Below are positions 14,477-21,496 of a DNA stretch of 22,890 nucleotides, piece after piece. Every line of letters begins with the position of its first letter. Position 1 is the first letter of the stretch. Location: assembly GCA_910588365.1 (NCBI GenBank), contig CAJUQS010000163.1:1-22890 (forward strand). The letters run 5' to 3'. The DNA is from an uncultured Oscillospiraceae bacterium (GTDB taxonomy: Bacteria > Bacillota > Clostridia > Oscillospirales > Oscillospiraceae). Position numbers and translations under genes: made by a program. The notes under the pieces were generated by a model, which had not been told where the DNA came from, made no database searches, and saw only the letters and a list, made by a program, of their open reading frames with translations.

Positions 14477-14507
14477 AAAAGCGCCCGGCAGATTACCTGC
14501 CGGGCGC
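14477..14507 (-). terminator. rplS terminator (may also serve the convergent DUF3786 gene)
   Basis: 11-bp perfect stem GCGCCCGGCAG (14481-14491) with CTGCCGGGCGC (14497-14507), loop of 5. On the minus strand it is followed by UUUU (14477-14480). It lies 15 bases after the rplS stop. Confidence 0.85.
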
Positions 14508-14521
14508 TTGTTCCACTTCGA

Positions 14522-14860
14522 TCAGAGTTTCTCACGGACCTTGGCGGCCTTGCCGACGCGGTCACGCAGATAGTACAGCTTGGCGCGGCGGACAACGCCG
14601 TGGCGCACAACCTCAATCTTGTCGATGGTGGGGGAGTGGAGCGGGAACACCTTCTCCACGCCGATGCCGTAGGACACGCGGCGGACGGTGATCGTCTCCT
14701 CAATGCCGCCGTGCTTCTTGGCGATGACGATGCCCTCGTAGACCTGGATGCGCTCGCGGGCGCCCTCCTTGACCTTGACGTGTACCTTGACGGTATCGCC
14801 GACCAGAACGGCAGGCATCTCCTTGATCTGGGATTTGGTCAGTTCCTTGATGAGATCCAT
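14522..14860 (-). CDS. rplS: 50S ribosomal protein L19
   Basis: 112 aa, near the usual 115. L19 sits at the 30S-50S interface of the ribosome. The sequence DLIKELTKSQIKEMP, GDTVKVHVKVKEGARERIQVYEG, RRVSYGIGVEKVFPLHSP and the end AKLYYLRDRVGKAAKVRE are diagnostic. The start at 14860 has AGGAGG about 9 bases upstream; the longer open frame has no family likeness. It stands alone with its own promoter, leader and terminator, rather than behind rpsP-rimM-trmD as in Bacillus. Confidence 0.97.
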   Translation of the reverse strand: MDLIKELTKSQIKEMPAVLVGDTVKVHVKVKEGARERIQVYEGIVIAKKHGGIEETITVRRVSYGIGVEKVFPLHSPTIDKIEVVRHGVVRRAKLYYLRDRVGKAAKVREKL

Positions 14861-14956
14861 GAAATTTTTCCTCCTGTTTATAGGCGTTCTTAACAATTTT
14901 TCCGGGCGGGCACACACTCCGGCCCCGCCTCTTGACAGAGGACCGCCCTTTATTGC
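14861..14956 (-). promoter_or_regulatory. Structured rplS leader (candidate L19 autoregulatory leader)
   Basis: About 95 bases between the expected transcription start and the rplS ATG. CCGCCC (14943-14948) pairs with GGGCGG (14904-14909), enclosing a 5-bp hairpin (14928-14932 with 14937-14941). L19 leaders are a known Firmicute regulatory RNA class, but I could not confirm that consensus by eye. Confidence 0.45.
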
Positions 14957-14962
14957 CCCGAA

Positions 14963-14991
14963 AGTATATCATACCGGCTGAAAAATTGCAA
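14963..14991 (-). promoter_or_regulatory. rplS promoter
   Basis: Minus-strand -35 TTGCAA (14986-14991), 17-bp spacer, -10 TATACT (14963-14968): identical boxes and spacing to the mraZ promoter. Confidence 0.88.
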
Positions 14992-15075
14992 GAAGAAAAT
15001 TGGAAAATCCCCTCTTTTTCTGCTCATTTTTCCCGCGCACCCCCTTCCCCGCCCCCGTCCCGGGCAATTTCCCCC

Positions 15076-15103
15076 TTGCAAATCCCCCGCCCCATGGTAC
15101 AAT
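15076..15103 (+). promoter_or_regulatory. Promoter of the pseudouridine synthase gene
   Basis: -35 TTGCAA (15076-15081), 16-bp spacer, -10 TACAAT (15098-15103) with an extended TG one base upstream. It diverges from the rplS promoter. Confidence 0.8.
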
Positions 15104-15131
15104 ACGGTTATACAAACGAGTGGAGGCGTCT

Positions 15132-16109
15132 ATGCGAGAGATCACCATCGGAAAAAACGATGCGGGCCAGCGTCTTGACCGCTTCGTGGCCAAAGCCCTG
15201 CCCCTGCTGCCCCCCGCCCTGCTTCAGAAGTACATCCGCATCAAGCGCATCAAGTGCAATGGCGCGCGATGCCAGCGGGACCAGCGGCTGGAGGCCGGGG
15301 ACGTGCTGTCGCTGTACATCAACGACGAGTTCTTCGACAAGCCCCGGGAGGACAACCTCTTTCTCACCCTGTTCCAGCCCAGGCTGGACGTGCTCTACGA
15401 GGACGAGAATATCCTTCTGGCGGACAAGCGGCCCGGCATGGTGGTCCACGCCGACGAGACGGAGAAGGTCAACACCCTCATCAACCACATCCAGGCCTAC
15501 CTCTACCAGAAGCGCGAGTGGAACCCCAGGCGTGAAAACGCCTTCACCCCCGCCCTGTGCAACCGCATCGACCGCAATACCGGCGGCATTGTCATCGCCG
15601 CCAAGAACGCCCCGGCCCTGCGGGTGCTGACGGAGAAAATCCGGGAGCGGGAGATCACCAAGAAGTACCTGTGCGCCGTTCTGGGCCGGATGGAGCCGCC
15701 GGAGGGCAGGCTGGACCGCTTCCTCCTCAAGGACGAGGGGCGGAAGCAGGTGTCCGTCTACCGCCGCCCGGTGCCGGGAGGCAAGTCCGCCGCCACCCTC
15801 TACCGCACCCTGGCGGTCCAGGGGGAGCTGAGCCTGGTGGAGGCGGAGCTGCTGACCGGGCGGACCCACCAGATCAGGGCCACCTTCGCCGACGCGGGCC
15901 ACCCCCTGCTGGGGGATGGCAAGTACGGCCGCGGGGACGTGAACCGGCGGTACGGCGAGACGCGGCAGGCCCTCTACAGCAGCTTCCTCCGCTTCGACTT
16001 CCCCACGGACGCCGGACCGCTGGAGTACCTGCGGGGCAGGTCCTTCCAGGTCCAGCGGGTGCCCTTCGCGGAGAAATACTTCTCCCCCGCCCTGCAAAAA
16101 AGTGGTTGA
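15132..16109 (+). CDS. RluA/RluD-family pseudouridine synthase with S4 domain
   Basis: 325 aa. An N-terminal S4 RNA-binding domain (QRLDRFVAKALPLLPPALLQKYIRIKRI, about residues 12-39) is followed by the RluA-type catalytic domain. The catalytic Asp lies in NRIDRNTGGIVIAAKN (about 150-165), the R-x-D-x-x-T-x-G motif. EAELLTGRTHQIRATFADAGHPLLGDGKYG is the second family signature. It isomerises uridine to pseudouridine in rRNA or tRNA; the exact site cannot be read from sequence. GGAGG lies 6 bases before the ATG and a promoter is present. The gene ends just before repeats C2 and B2. Confidence 0.94.
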   Translation: MREITIGKNDAGQRLDRFVAKALPLLPPALLQKYIRIKRIKCNGARCQRDQRLEAGDVLSLYINDEFFDKPREDNLFLTLFQPRLDVLYEDENILLADKRPGMVVHADETEKVNTLINHIQAYLYQKREWNPRRENAFTPALCNRIDRNTGGIVIAAKNAPALRVLTEKIREREITKKYLCAVLGRMEPPEGRLDRFLLKDEGRKQVSVYRRPVPGGKSAATLYRTLAVQGELSLVEAELLTGRTHQIRATFADAGHPLLGDGKYGRGDVNRRYGETRQALYSSFLRFDFPTDAGPLEYLRGRSFQVQRVPFAEKYFSPALQKSG

Positions 16110-16149
16110 TAGCGATGATTGATTTGACCGGCAAGAGCCGCCAAAGCCA

Positions 16150-16241
16150 CTAGTGGTCCATCCAGCCAGAAATCAAATCATATCCCGGGCGAAAATTCTG
16201 CTCCGGCCTCTGGTTCGCTTCCTGACCGGATACACCACTAG
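16150..16241. repeat. MITE-like repeat C2
   Basis: 92 bp bounded by CTAG, with 14-bp terminal inverted repeats matching at 12 positions: CTAGTGGTCCATCC (16150-16163) and GGATACACCACTAG (16228-16241). The left half matches repeat C1 in inverted orientation. No gene. The right CTAG is shared with the start of repeat B2, so the two abut at one CTAG. Confidence 0.75.
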
Positions 16242-16257
16242 GGCTTGTTTGAAAAAT
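16238..16257. repeat. Repeat B2: solitary end of a B-type repeat
   Basis: Starts CTAGGGCTTGTTTGAAAA, identical to the left end of repeat B1 for 20 bases. No matching right end occurs before the gene at 16404, so this is a fragment or solo end. The following 65 bases show nothing recognisable before repeat D2. Confidence 0.65.
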
Positions 16258-16321
16258 AATACAAGTATCGAAATTGCGGCAAATCCGCGTCTCACCTCTG
16301 CTCCTCCCCGGAGGACGCAAA

Positions 16322-16385
16322 GGCAAAACGCGGTTTTGCCGCAAAAGTTCTTTTTTGATTCCTTTTTCTTTCAAGAAAAAAGAAT
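16322..16385 (-). repeat. Repeat D2: double-hairpin element after the oxidoreductase gene
   Basis: On the minus strand, 19 bases after the stop at 16404, a 13-bp stem with one mismatch (16358-16370 with 16373-16385, TTCTT/AAGAA type) is followed by the conserved CAAAAAAGAACTTTTG tail and a second hairpin GGCAAAAC-gcg-GTTTTGCC (16322-16340). Same order and orientation relative to the gene as D1 and D3. Confidence 0.75.
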
Positions 16386-16403
16386 GTTTTCCCAGGAATC
16401 TGT

Positions 16404-17669
16404 CTACAGTGTAACCGTCCTGCCGTCCTCCAGCCGGGACTGCTCCGCGGCCAGGGCCATGGCGTGGCTCTCCACGGACACGGACACATCGGTCAGGCTC
16501 TCCGCCTTCTCTCCGGACAGCAGGGCGCAGAAATCCGCGATGAGCCCCATGTCTCCGCCGCCGTGTCCGGCAAACTCGCCGTCCCCGGTGCGGAGGTCGA
16601 TGACCTCCTCGGGCTGGCCGAACCGGCGCAGGCGCAGCGTCTGCGCCTCCATATCCCCGATGATCTCCCCCAGAGTGCCGGTGACGTGGATGGTCCGGCG
16701 GCAGGTGTCGGTGAAGGCGGTCATGGTGAAGGTGGCGTGGATGTTGTTCGCGAACTCCAGGTTTACCGTCTGGTGGTCCACCACGTCGTTGTCACAGTGG
16801 AAGACGCACCGGCCGTAGGGCCCCGTGCGCAGGGCCTCGTAGATGCGCTCCTCCGTGGGCTCATCGCACAGCACGTTGCAGGGCCACCCCGGCCCCTTCG
16901 TGCGCAGGCCGCTGTGGGGCGCGGTGAGGTAGATCTTCTCCGCGTCATAGGGGCAGGCGGCCTTGCAGGCGCAGCCGTCCAAGCACCGTTCGGCCGCCCC
17001 CGCCGGGGCCCGATCGGGCCGGAAATAGTCCAGAGAACCAAAGCTCTGCACCTTCAGGCACCGCTCCCCAGCCAGCCAGCGGAGAATGTCCATGTCGTGG
17101 CAGCTCTTGGCCAGAATCATGGGGCTGGTCTCGTCACTGCGCCGCCAGTTGCCCCGGACAAAGCTGTGGGCCTGGTGCCAGTAGGCCACGTTCTCCACCG
17201 CGTCGATGGTCTCGATCTTACCGATCTCCCCCCGGCGCAGCATCGCCTCCAGGGTCCCGTAGAACTTCGTATACCGCAGCACATGGCACACCACCACCAT
17301 CCGTCCGGTTTCTCTGGCCTTCTCCACCAGCTGGCGGCACTGGTCCAAATCCGGCGAGATGGGCTTCTCCAGCAGAAGGTGGTAGCCCTTGTCCAGGGCC
17401 GCCAGGGCCGCGGGCACGTGCTGGCGGTCCTGGGTGGCGATGATCATGGCGTCCGCCAGACGGGGCTGGGCCAGCAGCTCCTCATCCGAGGCAAAGCACC
17501 GGTCCTCCGCGAGGCCGTACCGCTCCCGCAGCATGGCCAGGCGCTCCGGACGGCTGTCCGCCCCGGCCACGATCCGCATCCTCTCCGGGTGGAGCTCCTG
17601 GTAGGGGGCGTATGCCTCCAGGCCGCGGCTGCCGCAGCCGCAGATGGCAAATGTAACAGGTGTTGTCAT
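16404..17669 (-). CDS. Gfo/Idh/MocA-family oxidoreductase
   Basis: 421 aa. The N-terminal Rossmann fold shows FAICGCGSRGLEAYAP (dinucleotide loop), then LLLEKPISPDLDQC with the EKP motif common to this NAD(P)-dependent sugar/inositol dehydrogenase family, and HDMDILRWLAG in the substrate region. An unusual insert (CLDGCACKAACPYDAEKIYL) is Cys-rich and occurs in a subgroup of clostridial homologues; its purpose is unknown. The substrate cannot be told. The start at 17669 is fixed by GGGAGG 5 bases upstream. It is a single-gene unit with its own extended -10 promoter and repeat D2 behind it. Confidence 0.92.
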   Translation of the reverse strand: MTTPVTFAICGCGSRGLEAYAPYQELHPERMRIVAGADSRPERLAMLRERYGLAEDRCFASDEELLAQPRLADAMIIATQDRQHVPAALAALDKGYHLLLEKPISPDLDQCRQLVEKARETGRMVVVCHVLRYTKFYGTLEAMLRRGEIGKIETIDAVENVAYWHQAHSFVRGNWRRSDETSPMILAKSCHDMDILRWLAGERCLKVQSFGSLDYFRPDRAPAGAAERCLDGCACKAACPYDAEKIYLTAPHSGLRTKGPGWPCNVLCDEPTEERIYEALRTGPYGRCVFHCDNDVVDHQTVNLEFANNIHATFTMTAFTDTCRRTIHVTGTLGEIIGDMEAQTLRLRRFGQPEEVIDLRTGDGEFAGHGGGDMGLIADFCALLSGEKAESLTDVSVSVESHAMALAAEQSRLEDGRTVTL

Positions 17670-17720
17670 AGGGTCCTCCCTCTCTTCCCTCCATGTGGCG
17701 GATTCCCTCCGCCCGCTCTC

Positions 17721-17749
17721 AGTATAGCAGACTCCGCGCCCGCAGTCGA
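17721..17749 (-). promoter_or_regulatory. Promoter of the Gfo/Idh/MocA gene
   Basis: Minus-strand -10 TATACT (17721-17726) preceded by TGC (extended -10), 17-bp spacer, weak -35 TCGACT (17744-17749). Confidence 0.75.
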
Positions 17750-17864
17750 GGGGGATTGCCGAAAAAATCCCCCAAATTCCGGCCCTAGGGCCCTCTGTCC
17801 GCCGCCTGCCGGTCCGCACCGGAGCCGGTACGGATCCTTAATGAAATCTTATAGATTTTCCCGC

Positions 17865-17893
17865 TTTCATTTTAAGGGAAACCCTTGTACAAT
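17865..17893 (+). promoter_or_regulatory. Promoter of the TVP38-GT2 operon, with inverted repeats
   Basis: -10 TACAAT (17888-17893), 17-bp spacer, poor -35 TTTCAT (17865-17870). The spacer holds a perfect AAGGG-AAA-CCCTT (17874-17886), and CTTAATGAAA (17837-17846) is an imperfect inverse of TTTCATTTTAAG (17865-17876). A weak -35 with operator-like repeats suggests a regulated promoter. Confidence 0.6.
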
Positions 17894-17928
17894 ACAGACA
17901 CAGAAACAAGAGCGAAAGGAGGATCGGC

Positions 17929-18633
17929 ATGAGCAATCACCGGTCCCTGACACAAAGGCAGAAGCGTTGGCTGGTGGGTACGGGGGTGTTCCTGTTCCTG
18001 GTGCTCTCCGCCCTGGTGTGCTTCTTCGCGGGCAGGCCCCTCATCCGCTTCGTCAAACAGCCGGAACTGTTCCGCCAGTGGGTGGACCAGCAGGGGCCCC
18101 TGGGGCCCCTGGCCTTCATGGGCATGGTCATACTGCAGATCGTGGTGGCGGTCATCCCCGGCGAGCCGCTGGAGATCGCGGCGGGGTACGCCTTCGGCGC
18201 TCTGGAGGGGACGCTGTGGTGCCTGCTGGGAGCCTTTGCGGGCAGGACGGTGGTGTTTCTGCTGGTCCGGCGCTTCGGCGCCAGGGCGGTGGAGGTGTTC
18301 TTCCCCCTGGAGAAGCTCCAGGATCTGAAGTTCCTCCAAAACCAGCGGCGGCTCACCTTCTGGGTGTTCTTCCTGTTCTTCCTGCCGGGAACGCCCAAGG
18401 ACGTGCTGTGCTACATCGTGGGGCTGACCAGGCTGCCCCTGCGCAGCTGGCTGATCATCTCCGCCATCGCCCCCATCCCCTCCATCGTCACCTCCACCAT
18501 CGGCGGCGACGCCCTGGGTATGGGCAACTACGCTTTCGCCGCCCTGGTCTTTGTCCTCACCCTGGCCGTCAGCGGCCTGGGGCTGCTGTTTTACCGCGGC
18601 ATCTGCCGCGTACGGGAAAGGAGAGAATCATGA
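17929..18633 (+). CDS. TVP38/TMEM64 (VTT/DedA-like) membrane protein
   Basis: 234 aa, integral membrane. A membrane segment at about residues 15-34 is followed by the VTT core: VVAVIPGEPLEIAAGYAFG (about 65-83), GAFAGRTVVFLLVRRFG and FFLFFLPGTPKDVLCYIVGLT (about 143-163), the conserved re-entrant P-G-T-P-K-D motif, then a C-terminal hydrophobic helix. Relatives act in membrane lipid handling or transport; the substrate here is unknown. GAAAGGAGG lies about 6 bases before the ATG. Its stop overlaps the start of the next gene by ATGA, so the two are translationally coupled. Confidence 0.93.
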   Translation: MSNHRSLTQRQKRWLVGTGVFLFLVLSALVCFFAGRPLIRFVKQPELFRQWVDQQGPLGPLAFMGMVILQIVVAVIPGEPLEIAAGYAFGALEGTLWCLLGAFAGRTVVFLLVRRFGARAVEVFFPLEKLQDLKFLQNQRRLTFWVFFLFFLPGTPKDVLCYIVGLTRLPLRSWLIISAIAPIPSIVTSTIGGDALGMGNYAFAALVFVLTLAVSGLGLLFYRGICRVRERRES

Positions 18634-19883
18634 CCGCACTGACCGTCCTGCAAATCATCAACCGCACCATCGGCGTGCTGTTCCTGCTGTGCTACTTCTA
18701 CCAGCTGCTGTATGTGCCCGTGGCACTGCGGCAAAAAAAGAGGCCGGAGGGCGCCGCGCCTCTCCGCCGCTACGCGGTGCTCATCTCCGCCCGAAACGAG
18801 CAGGCGGTCATCGCCCAGCTCATTGAGAGCATCAAATCCCAGGACTACCCCGCGGAAAACCTGGTCACCTTCGTGGTGGCCGACAACTGCACCGACGGCA
18901 CGGCGGCCGCCGCCCGGGACGCCGGGGCCGTGGTCTGGGAGCGCAGCGACACCCGGCATGTGGGCAAGGGCTACGCCCTGAACTTTCTGCTGAAAAATAT
19001 CCGGGACAGCTGGGGCGACGAGTACTTTGACGGCTACTTCGTCTTTGACGCCGACAACCTCCTCCGCTCCGACTTCGTCTCCCGGATGAACGAGGTCTTC
19101 GGCCCGGACTGCCAGATCGTCACCAGCTACCGCAACTCCAAAAATTTCGGGGACAACTGGATCTCTGCCGGTTACGCCCTGTGGTTCCTCCGGGACGCGG
19201 CCTTTCTCAACGCCCCCCGGACACGGCTGGGGCTGAGCGCCGTAGTCTCCGGCACCGGGTTCTTGTTCAGCCGGGAGATTATGCTCAAGGCAGGCGGCTG
19301 GCCCTTCCACTCCCTCAGCGAGGACACCGAGTTCACCGTCCACAGCATCCTGGACGGACAGCGGGTTGGCTACTGCGGCGACGCGGAGCTCTTTGACGAG
19401 CAGCCCACCCGGCTGGGGCAGTCCTGCCGCCAGCGGATGCGCTGGGTCCGGGGTAACCTGCAGGTGTTTTTGAAGGAGGGCGGACGCCTTACCCTTGGTC
19501 TTGCGGGAAAAAATGCCTTGAGCTGTCTGGATCTGCTGCTGTCCATCCCCCCGGCAATCTTCCTGTCCGTGTGCGGTGTGGCGGCGGGGCTGGCTCTCAC
19601 CGCTGTGGATCTGCTCAGCGGCGGCCCCCTCCTGCCCCTTCTGGTGACGGCGGTGACCAGCTTCGCGGTGCCCTACCTGCTGCTGTTCCTGGCCGGCGCC
19701 ATCACCACGGCCACCCAGTGGCGGCGCATCCGCACCTCCGCCTGGAAGAAGCTGCTGTACACGTTTACCTTCCCGATTTTTATGGCCACCTATGTGCCCA
19801 TCACCATCTTTGCCCTCTTCGGCCGGGTGGAGTGGAAGCCCATCGAGCACAGGGCCGTGGCGTCGGTACAGGAGCTGCGGTAG
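18630..19883 (+). CDS. GT2-family membrane glycosyltransferase
   Basis: 417 aa. An N-terminal membrane helix (about residues 6-28) precedes a GT-A catalytic domain with SARNEQAVIAQLIESI, VVADNCTDGTA, the DAD of YFVFDADN (D-x-D), SGTGFLFSRE, SEDTEFT and QRMRWVRGN (the Q-x-x-R-W motif of processive or cellulose-synthase-like GT2 enzymes). Several helices follow (about 295-385), ending in a short cytosolic tail. It probably transfers sugar from a nucleotide donor to a lipid or polysaccharide at the membrane; donor and acceptor are unknown. It overlaps the TVP38 gene by 4 bases, which may hint that both act on a lipid-linked product. Confidence 0.93.
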   Translation: MTALTVLQIINRTIGVLFLLCYFYQLLYVPVALRQKKRPEGAAPLRRYAVLISARNEQAVIAQLIESIKSQDYPAENLVTFVVADNCTDGTAAAARDAGAVVWERSDTRHVGKGYALNFLLKNIRDSWGDEYFDGYFVFDADNLLRSDFVSRMNEVFGPDCQIVTSYRNSKNFGDNWISAGYALWFLRDAAFLNAPRTRLGLSAVVSGTGFLFSREIMLKAGGWPFHSLSEDTEFTVHSILDGQRVGYCGDAELFDEQPTRLGQSCRQRMRWVRGNLQVFLKEGGRLTLGLAGKNALSCLDLLLSIPPAIFLSVCGVAAGLALTAVDLLSGGPLLPLLVTAVTSFAVPYLLLFLAGAITTATQWRRIRTSAWKKLLYTFTFPIFMATYVPITIFALFGRVEWKPIEHRAVASVQELR

Positions 19884-19897
19884 GCGGCAGGGCAGAC

Positions 19898-19957
19898 ATC
19901 CTTTTCTTTGAAAAGAAAAGGATCAAAAGAAACTTTTGGCGCAAAACCTTGTTTTGC
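19898..19957 (+). repeat. Repeat D3: double-hairpin element after the GT2 gene
   Basis: Stem ATCCTTTTCTTT (19898-19909) with AAAGAAAAGGAT (19912-19923), then CAAAAGAAACTTTTGG, then hairpin GCAAAAC-ctt-GTTTTGC (19941-19957). Starts 15 bases after the GT2 stop. The -35 of the next promoter begins right at its end. Confidence 0.78.
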
Positions 19958-19986
19958 TTGTCATAGTTGCCAAGTCGTGGTAGGAT
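19958..19986 (+). promoter_or_regulatory. Promoter of the thioesterase gene
   Basis: -35 TTGTCA (19958-19963), 17-bp spacer, -10 TAGGAT (19981-19986). The first bases abut repeat D3. Confidence 0.65.
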
Positions 19987-20017
19987 ACTCCTATTGATAA
20001 AAAAGGAGGCGCTGCTG

Positions 20018-20416
20018 ATGCCCACCATGGAAGAACTGAGGAAGCGTTTTCAGGCCGACCGCTTCGCCGTCGAGCTGACCGGAGCGGAGATCCGGGAGGC
20101 GGAGGCCGGACGTGCCCGCTGCTCCCTCACCCTGCGTCCCGACCATCTGAACGCCAATGGCGCCCCCATGGGCGGCGCCATCTTCACCCTGGCGGATTTC
20201 GCCTTCGCTGTTGCGGCCAACGGCTTTGCGGAGAAAATCACCGTGTCCCAGCACGTATCCATGACCTTCCTCTCCCCCGCCAAGGGGCGGGAGCTGCTGG
20301 CGGAGGCCAGGTGCCTCAAGTCAGGCCGCACCACCTGCCTCTATCAGGTGGACGTCCGGGATGAACTGGGGACCTATGTGGCCCACGGGGAGGTCAACGG
20401 GTTTACAGTGGGATAA
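20018..20416 (+). CDS. PaaI-type hotdog-fold thioesterase
   Basis: 132 aa, single hotdog domain. The signature is HLNANGAPMGGAIFTLADFAFAVAAN (about residues 45-70); the usual His-Gly-Gly of the central turn is Met-Gly-Gly here. VSQHVSMTFLSPAKGRELLAEA follows as the second strand pair. PaaI-type enzymes hydrolyse acyl-CoA thioesters; the acyl group here is unknown. AAAAGGAGG lies 8 bases before the ATG at 20018; a second ATG three codons on is possible but has worse spacing. The lipoprotein gene follows after 74 bases that hold a large hairpin. Confidence 0.9.
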   Translation: MPTMEELRKRFQADRFAVELTGAEIREAEAGRARCSLTLRPDHLNANGAPMGGAIFTLADFAFAVAANGFAEKITVSQHVSMTFLSPAKGRELLAEARCLKSGRTTCLYQVDVRDELGTYVAHGEVNGFTVG

Positions 20417-20439
20417 AATTGCATACGCAGGGAACCTTT

Positions 20440-20485
20440 TGGCCTCCTTGTCCGTCTTAAAAACAGAAGACGGATAAGGAGGTCA
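20440..20485 (+). promoter_or_regulatory. Long hairpin sequestering the lipoprotein gene's Shine-Dalgarno site
   Basis: Bases 20440-20458 pair with 20467-20485 over 19 bp with only two G.U pairs, around the 8-base loop AAAAACAG. The right arm contains AAGGAGG (20476-20482), the ribosome site for the ATG at 20491, which is fully paired with CCTCCTT (20443-20449). No U run follows, so a terminator is unlikely. Control of translation (temperature, ligand, protein or ribosome read-through from upstream) is inferred from the pairing. Confidence 0.8.
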
Positions 20486-20490
20486 TTCCT

Positions 20491-21399
20491 ATGAAGAAGT
20501 GTTTTATCGCAGCCCTGGCCCTGCTCCTGTGCCTGACGGCCTGCGGACAGGGGGAGTCCGGCACCCCCGCCGCGGGCACGAGGGCAATTGCCAGCCAGCC
20601 GTCCGCTCCCTCCCCAGCCAGCTGCGAGGAGCCGGACCCGGTATCCGTGTGGACCATCACGGAGGGCATCACCGCCTCCCTGCTCCAGGACGCCTACCCC
20701 GCCGGAACGAAGACGCTGACCATGGTGCTGGAGAACCGGACCGATCTGGAGCTGACCTACGGTGAGGCGCTGGCTTTCCACAAGTACGTGGACGGCCAAT
20801 GGCAGGATGCCACCCGGGAGGACGCCGCCTGGCACGACATCGCCCGCATCCTCCAGCCCCACTCCACAGGGACCTTCTCCATCAGCACCGGCGCTCTGGC
20901 CCAGCCCCTGGACGAGGGGCTCTACCGGATCACCAGTGAGGAGATGTGGATTGAGCCGGACAAGACGGTGCCGGGCTTCCAAGTGGAGTTCCGGGTCGCC
21001 TCCGGCGCACAGCCGGAGCCGGATTATCCCCTCTACATCCCCGGCCAGCCCGTCTCCGGCGAGGACCCCATTCCCATCCGGTTTCTCAATACCACCGGAG
21101 AAGACGCCTATGTGCTGGATATCCCCCATCTGGAGCGGCTGGACGGGGCCGGGGATTGGGTGGAGGTCCCCTACCGGGAGCAGGCGGGCTTCTGCGGCAC
21201 CCCCAGCACCCTGCCCGCCGGGGGCAGGGAATGGAGCGAGGACACCGCCATGCTGTGGGGTGTGCTGGAGCCGGGACAGTACCGTCTCAGCTATGAGGCC
21301 GGAACCACCTTTGAAACAGAGGGGACGGCCAGCGGCAAATTCACGGTAGCGGCGCCGGAGCTCTGCGCCCTGCCCCTGGCCCCCGGCGTCCAGGATTGA
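20491..21399 (+). CDS. Predicted lipoprotein with two Ig-like domains
   Basis: 302 aa. A lipoprotein signal (MKKCFIAALALLLCLTACGQ) has the lipobox LTAC with Cys18 as the lipidated residue, so the protein should be anchored on the outer face of the membrane. A low-complexity Ser/Pro/Ala linker follows to about residue 50. Two similar beta-rich units come next (about 68-150 and 190-275), each with a strand pair (TKTLTMVLENRTD; DPIPIRFLNTTGE), a 'W/V-x-x-V/A' middle and an ending G-L/Q-YRI/LS-x-E, resembling bacterial Ig-like repeats. No enzyme motif. Its ribosome site is buried in the hairpin at 20440-20485. The specific function is unknown. Confidence 0.88.
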   Translation: MKKCFIAALALLLCLTACGQGESGTPAAGTRAIASQPSAPSPASCEEPDPVSVWTITEGITASLLQDAYPAGTKTLTMVLENRTDLELTYGEALAFHKYVDGQWQDATREDAAWHDIARILQPHSTGTFSISTGALAQPLDEGLYRITSEEMWIEPDKTVPGFQVEFRVASGAQPEPDYPLYIPGQPVSGEDPIPIRFLNTTGEDAYVLDIPHLERLDGAGDWVEVPYREQAGFCGTPSTLPAGGREWSEDTAMLWGVLEPGQYRLSYEAGTTFETEGTASGKFTVAAPELCALPLAPGVQD

Positions 21400-21450
21400 G
21401 GGGCGCGGGTTCACATTTTCCCCCTTTTGTAACAAGAAAACATTTGTCAA

Positions 21451-21483
21451 GGGGGGATTTCACCCAAAAGATGAAATCCCCCC
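21451..21483. terminator. 12-bp hairpin between convergent genes
   Basis: GGGGGGATTTCA (21451-21462) pairs perfectly with TGAAATCCCCCC (21472-21483), loop 9 bases. No U run on either strand, so it is only a possible terminator for the lipoprotein gene (plus) and the HEAT-like gene (minus, stop 14 bases away). Confidence 0.5.
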
Positions 21484-21496
21484 ATAACCGTGGAAA

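Noticed and set aside
16464..18629. Upstream part of a 1139-codon plus-strand frame ending in the GT2 gene
   Set aside because: Only the portion from 18630 is real GT2. The upstream part is antisense to the oxidoreductase and out of frame with the TVP38 gene.
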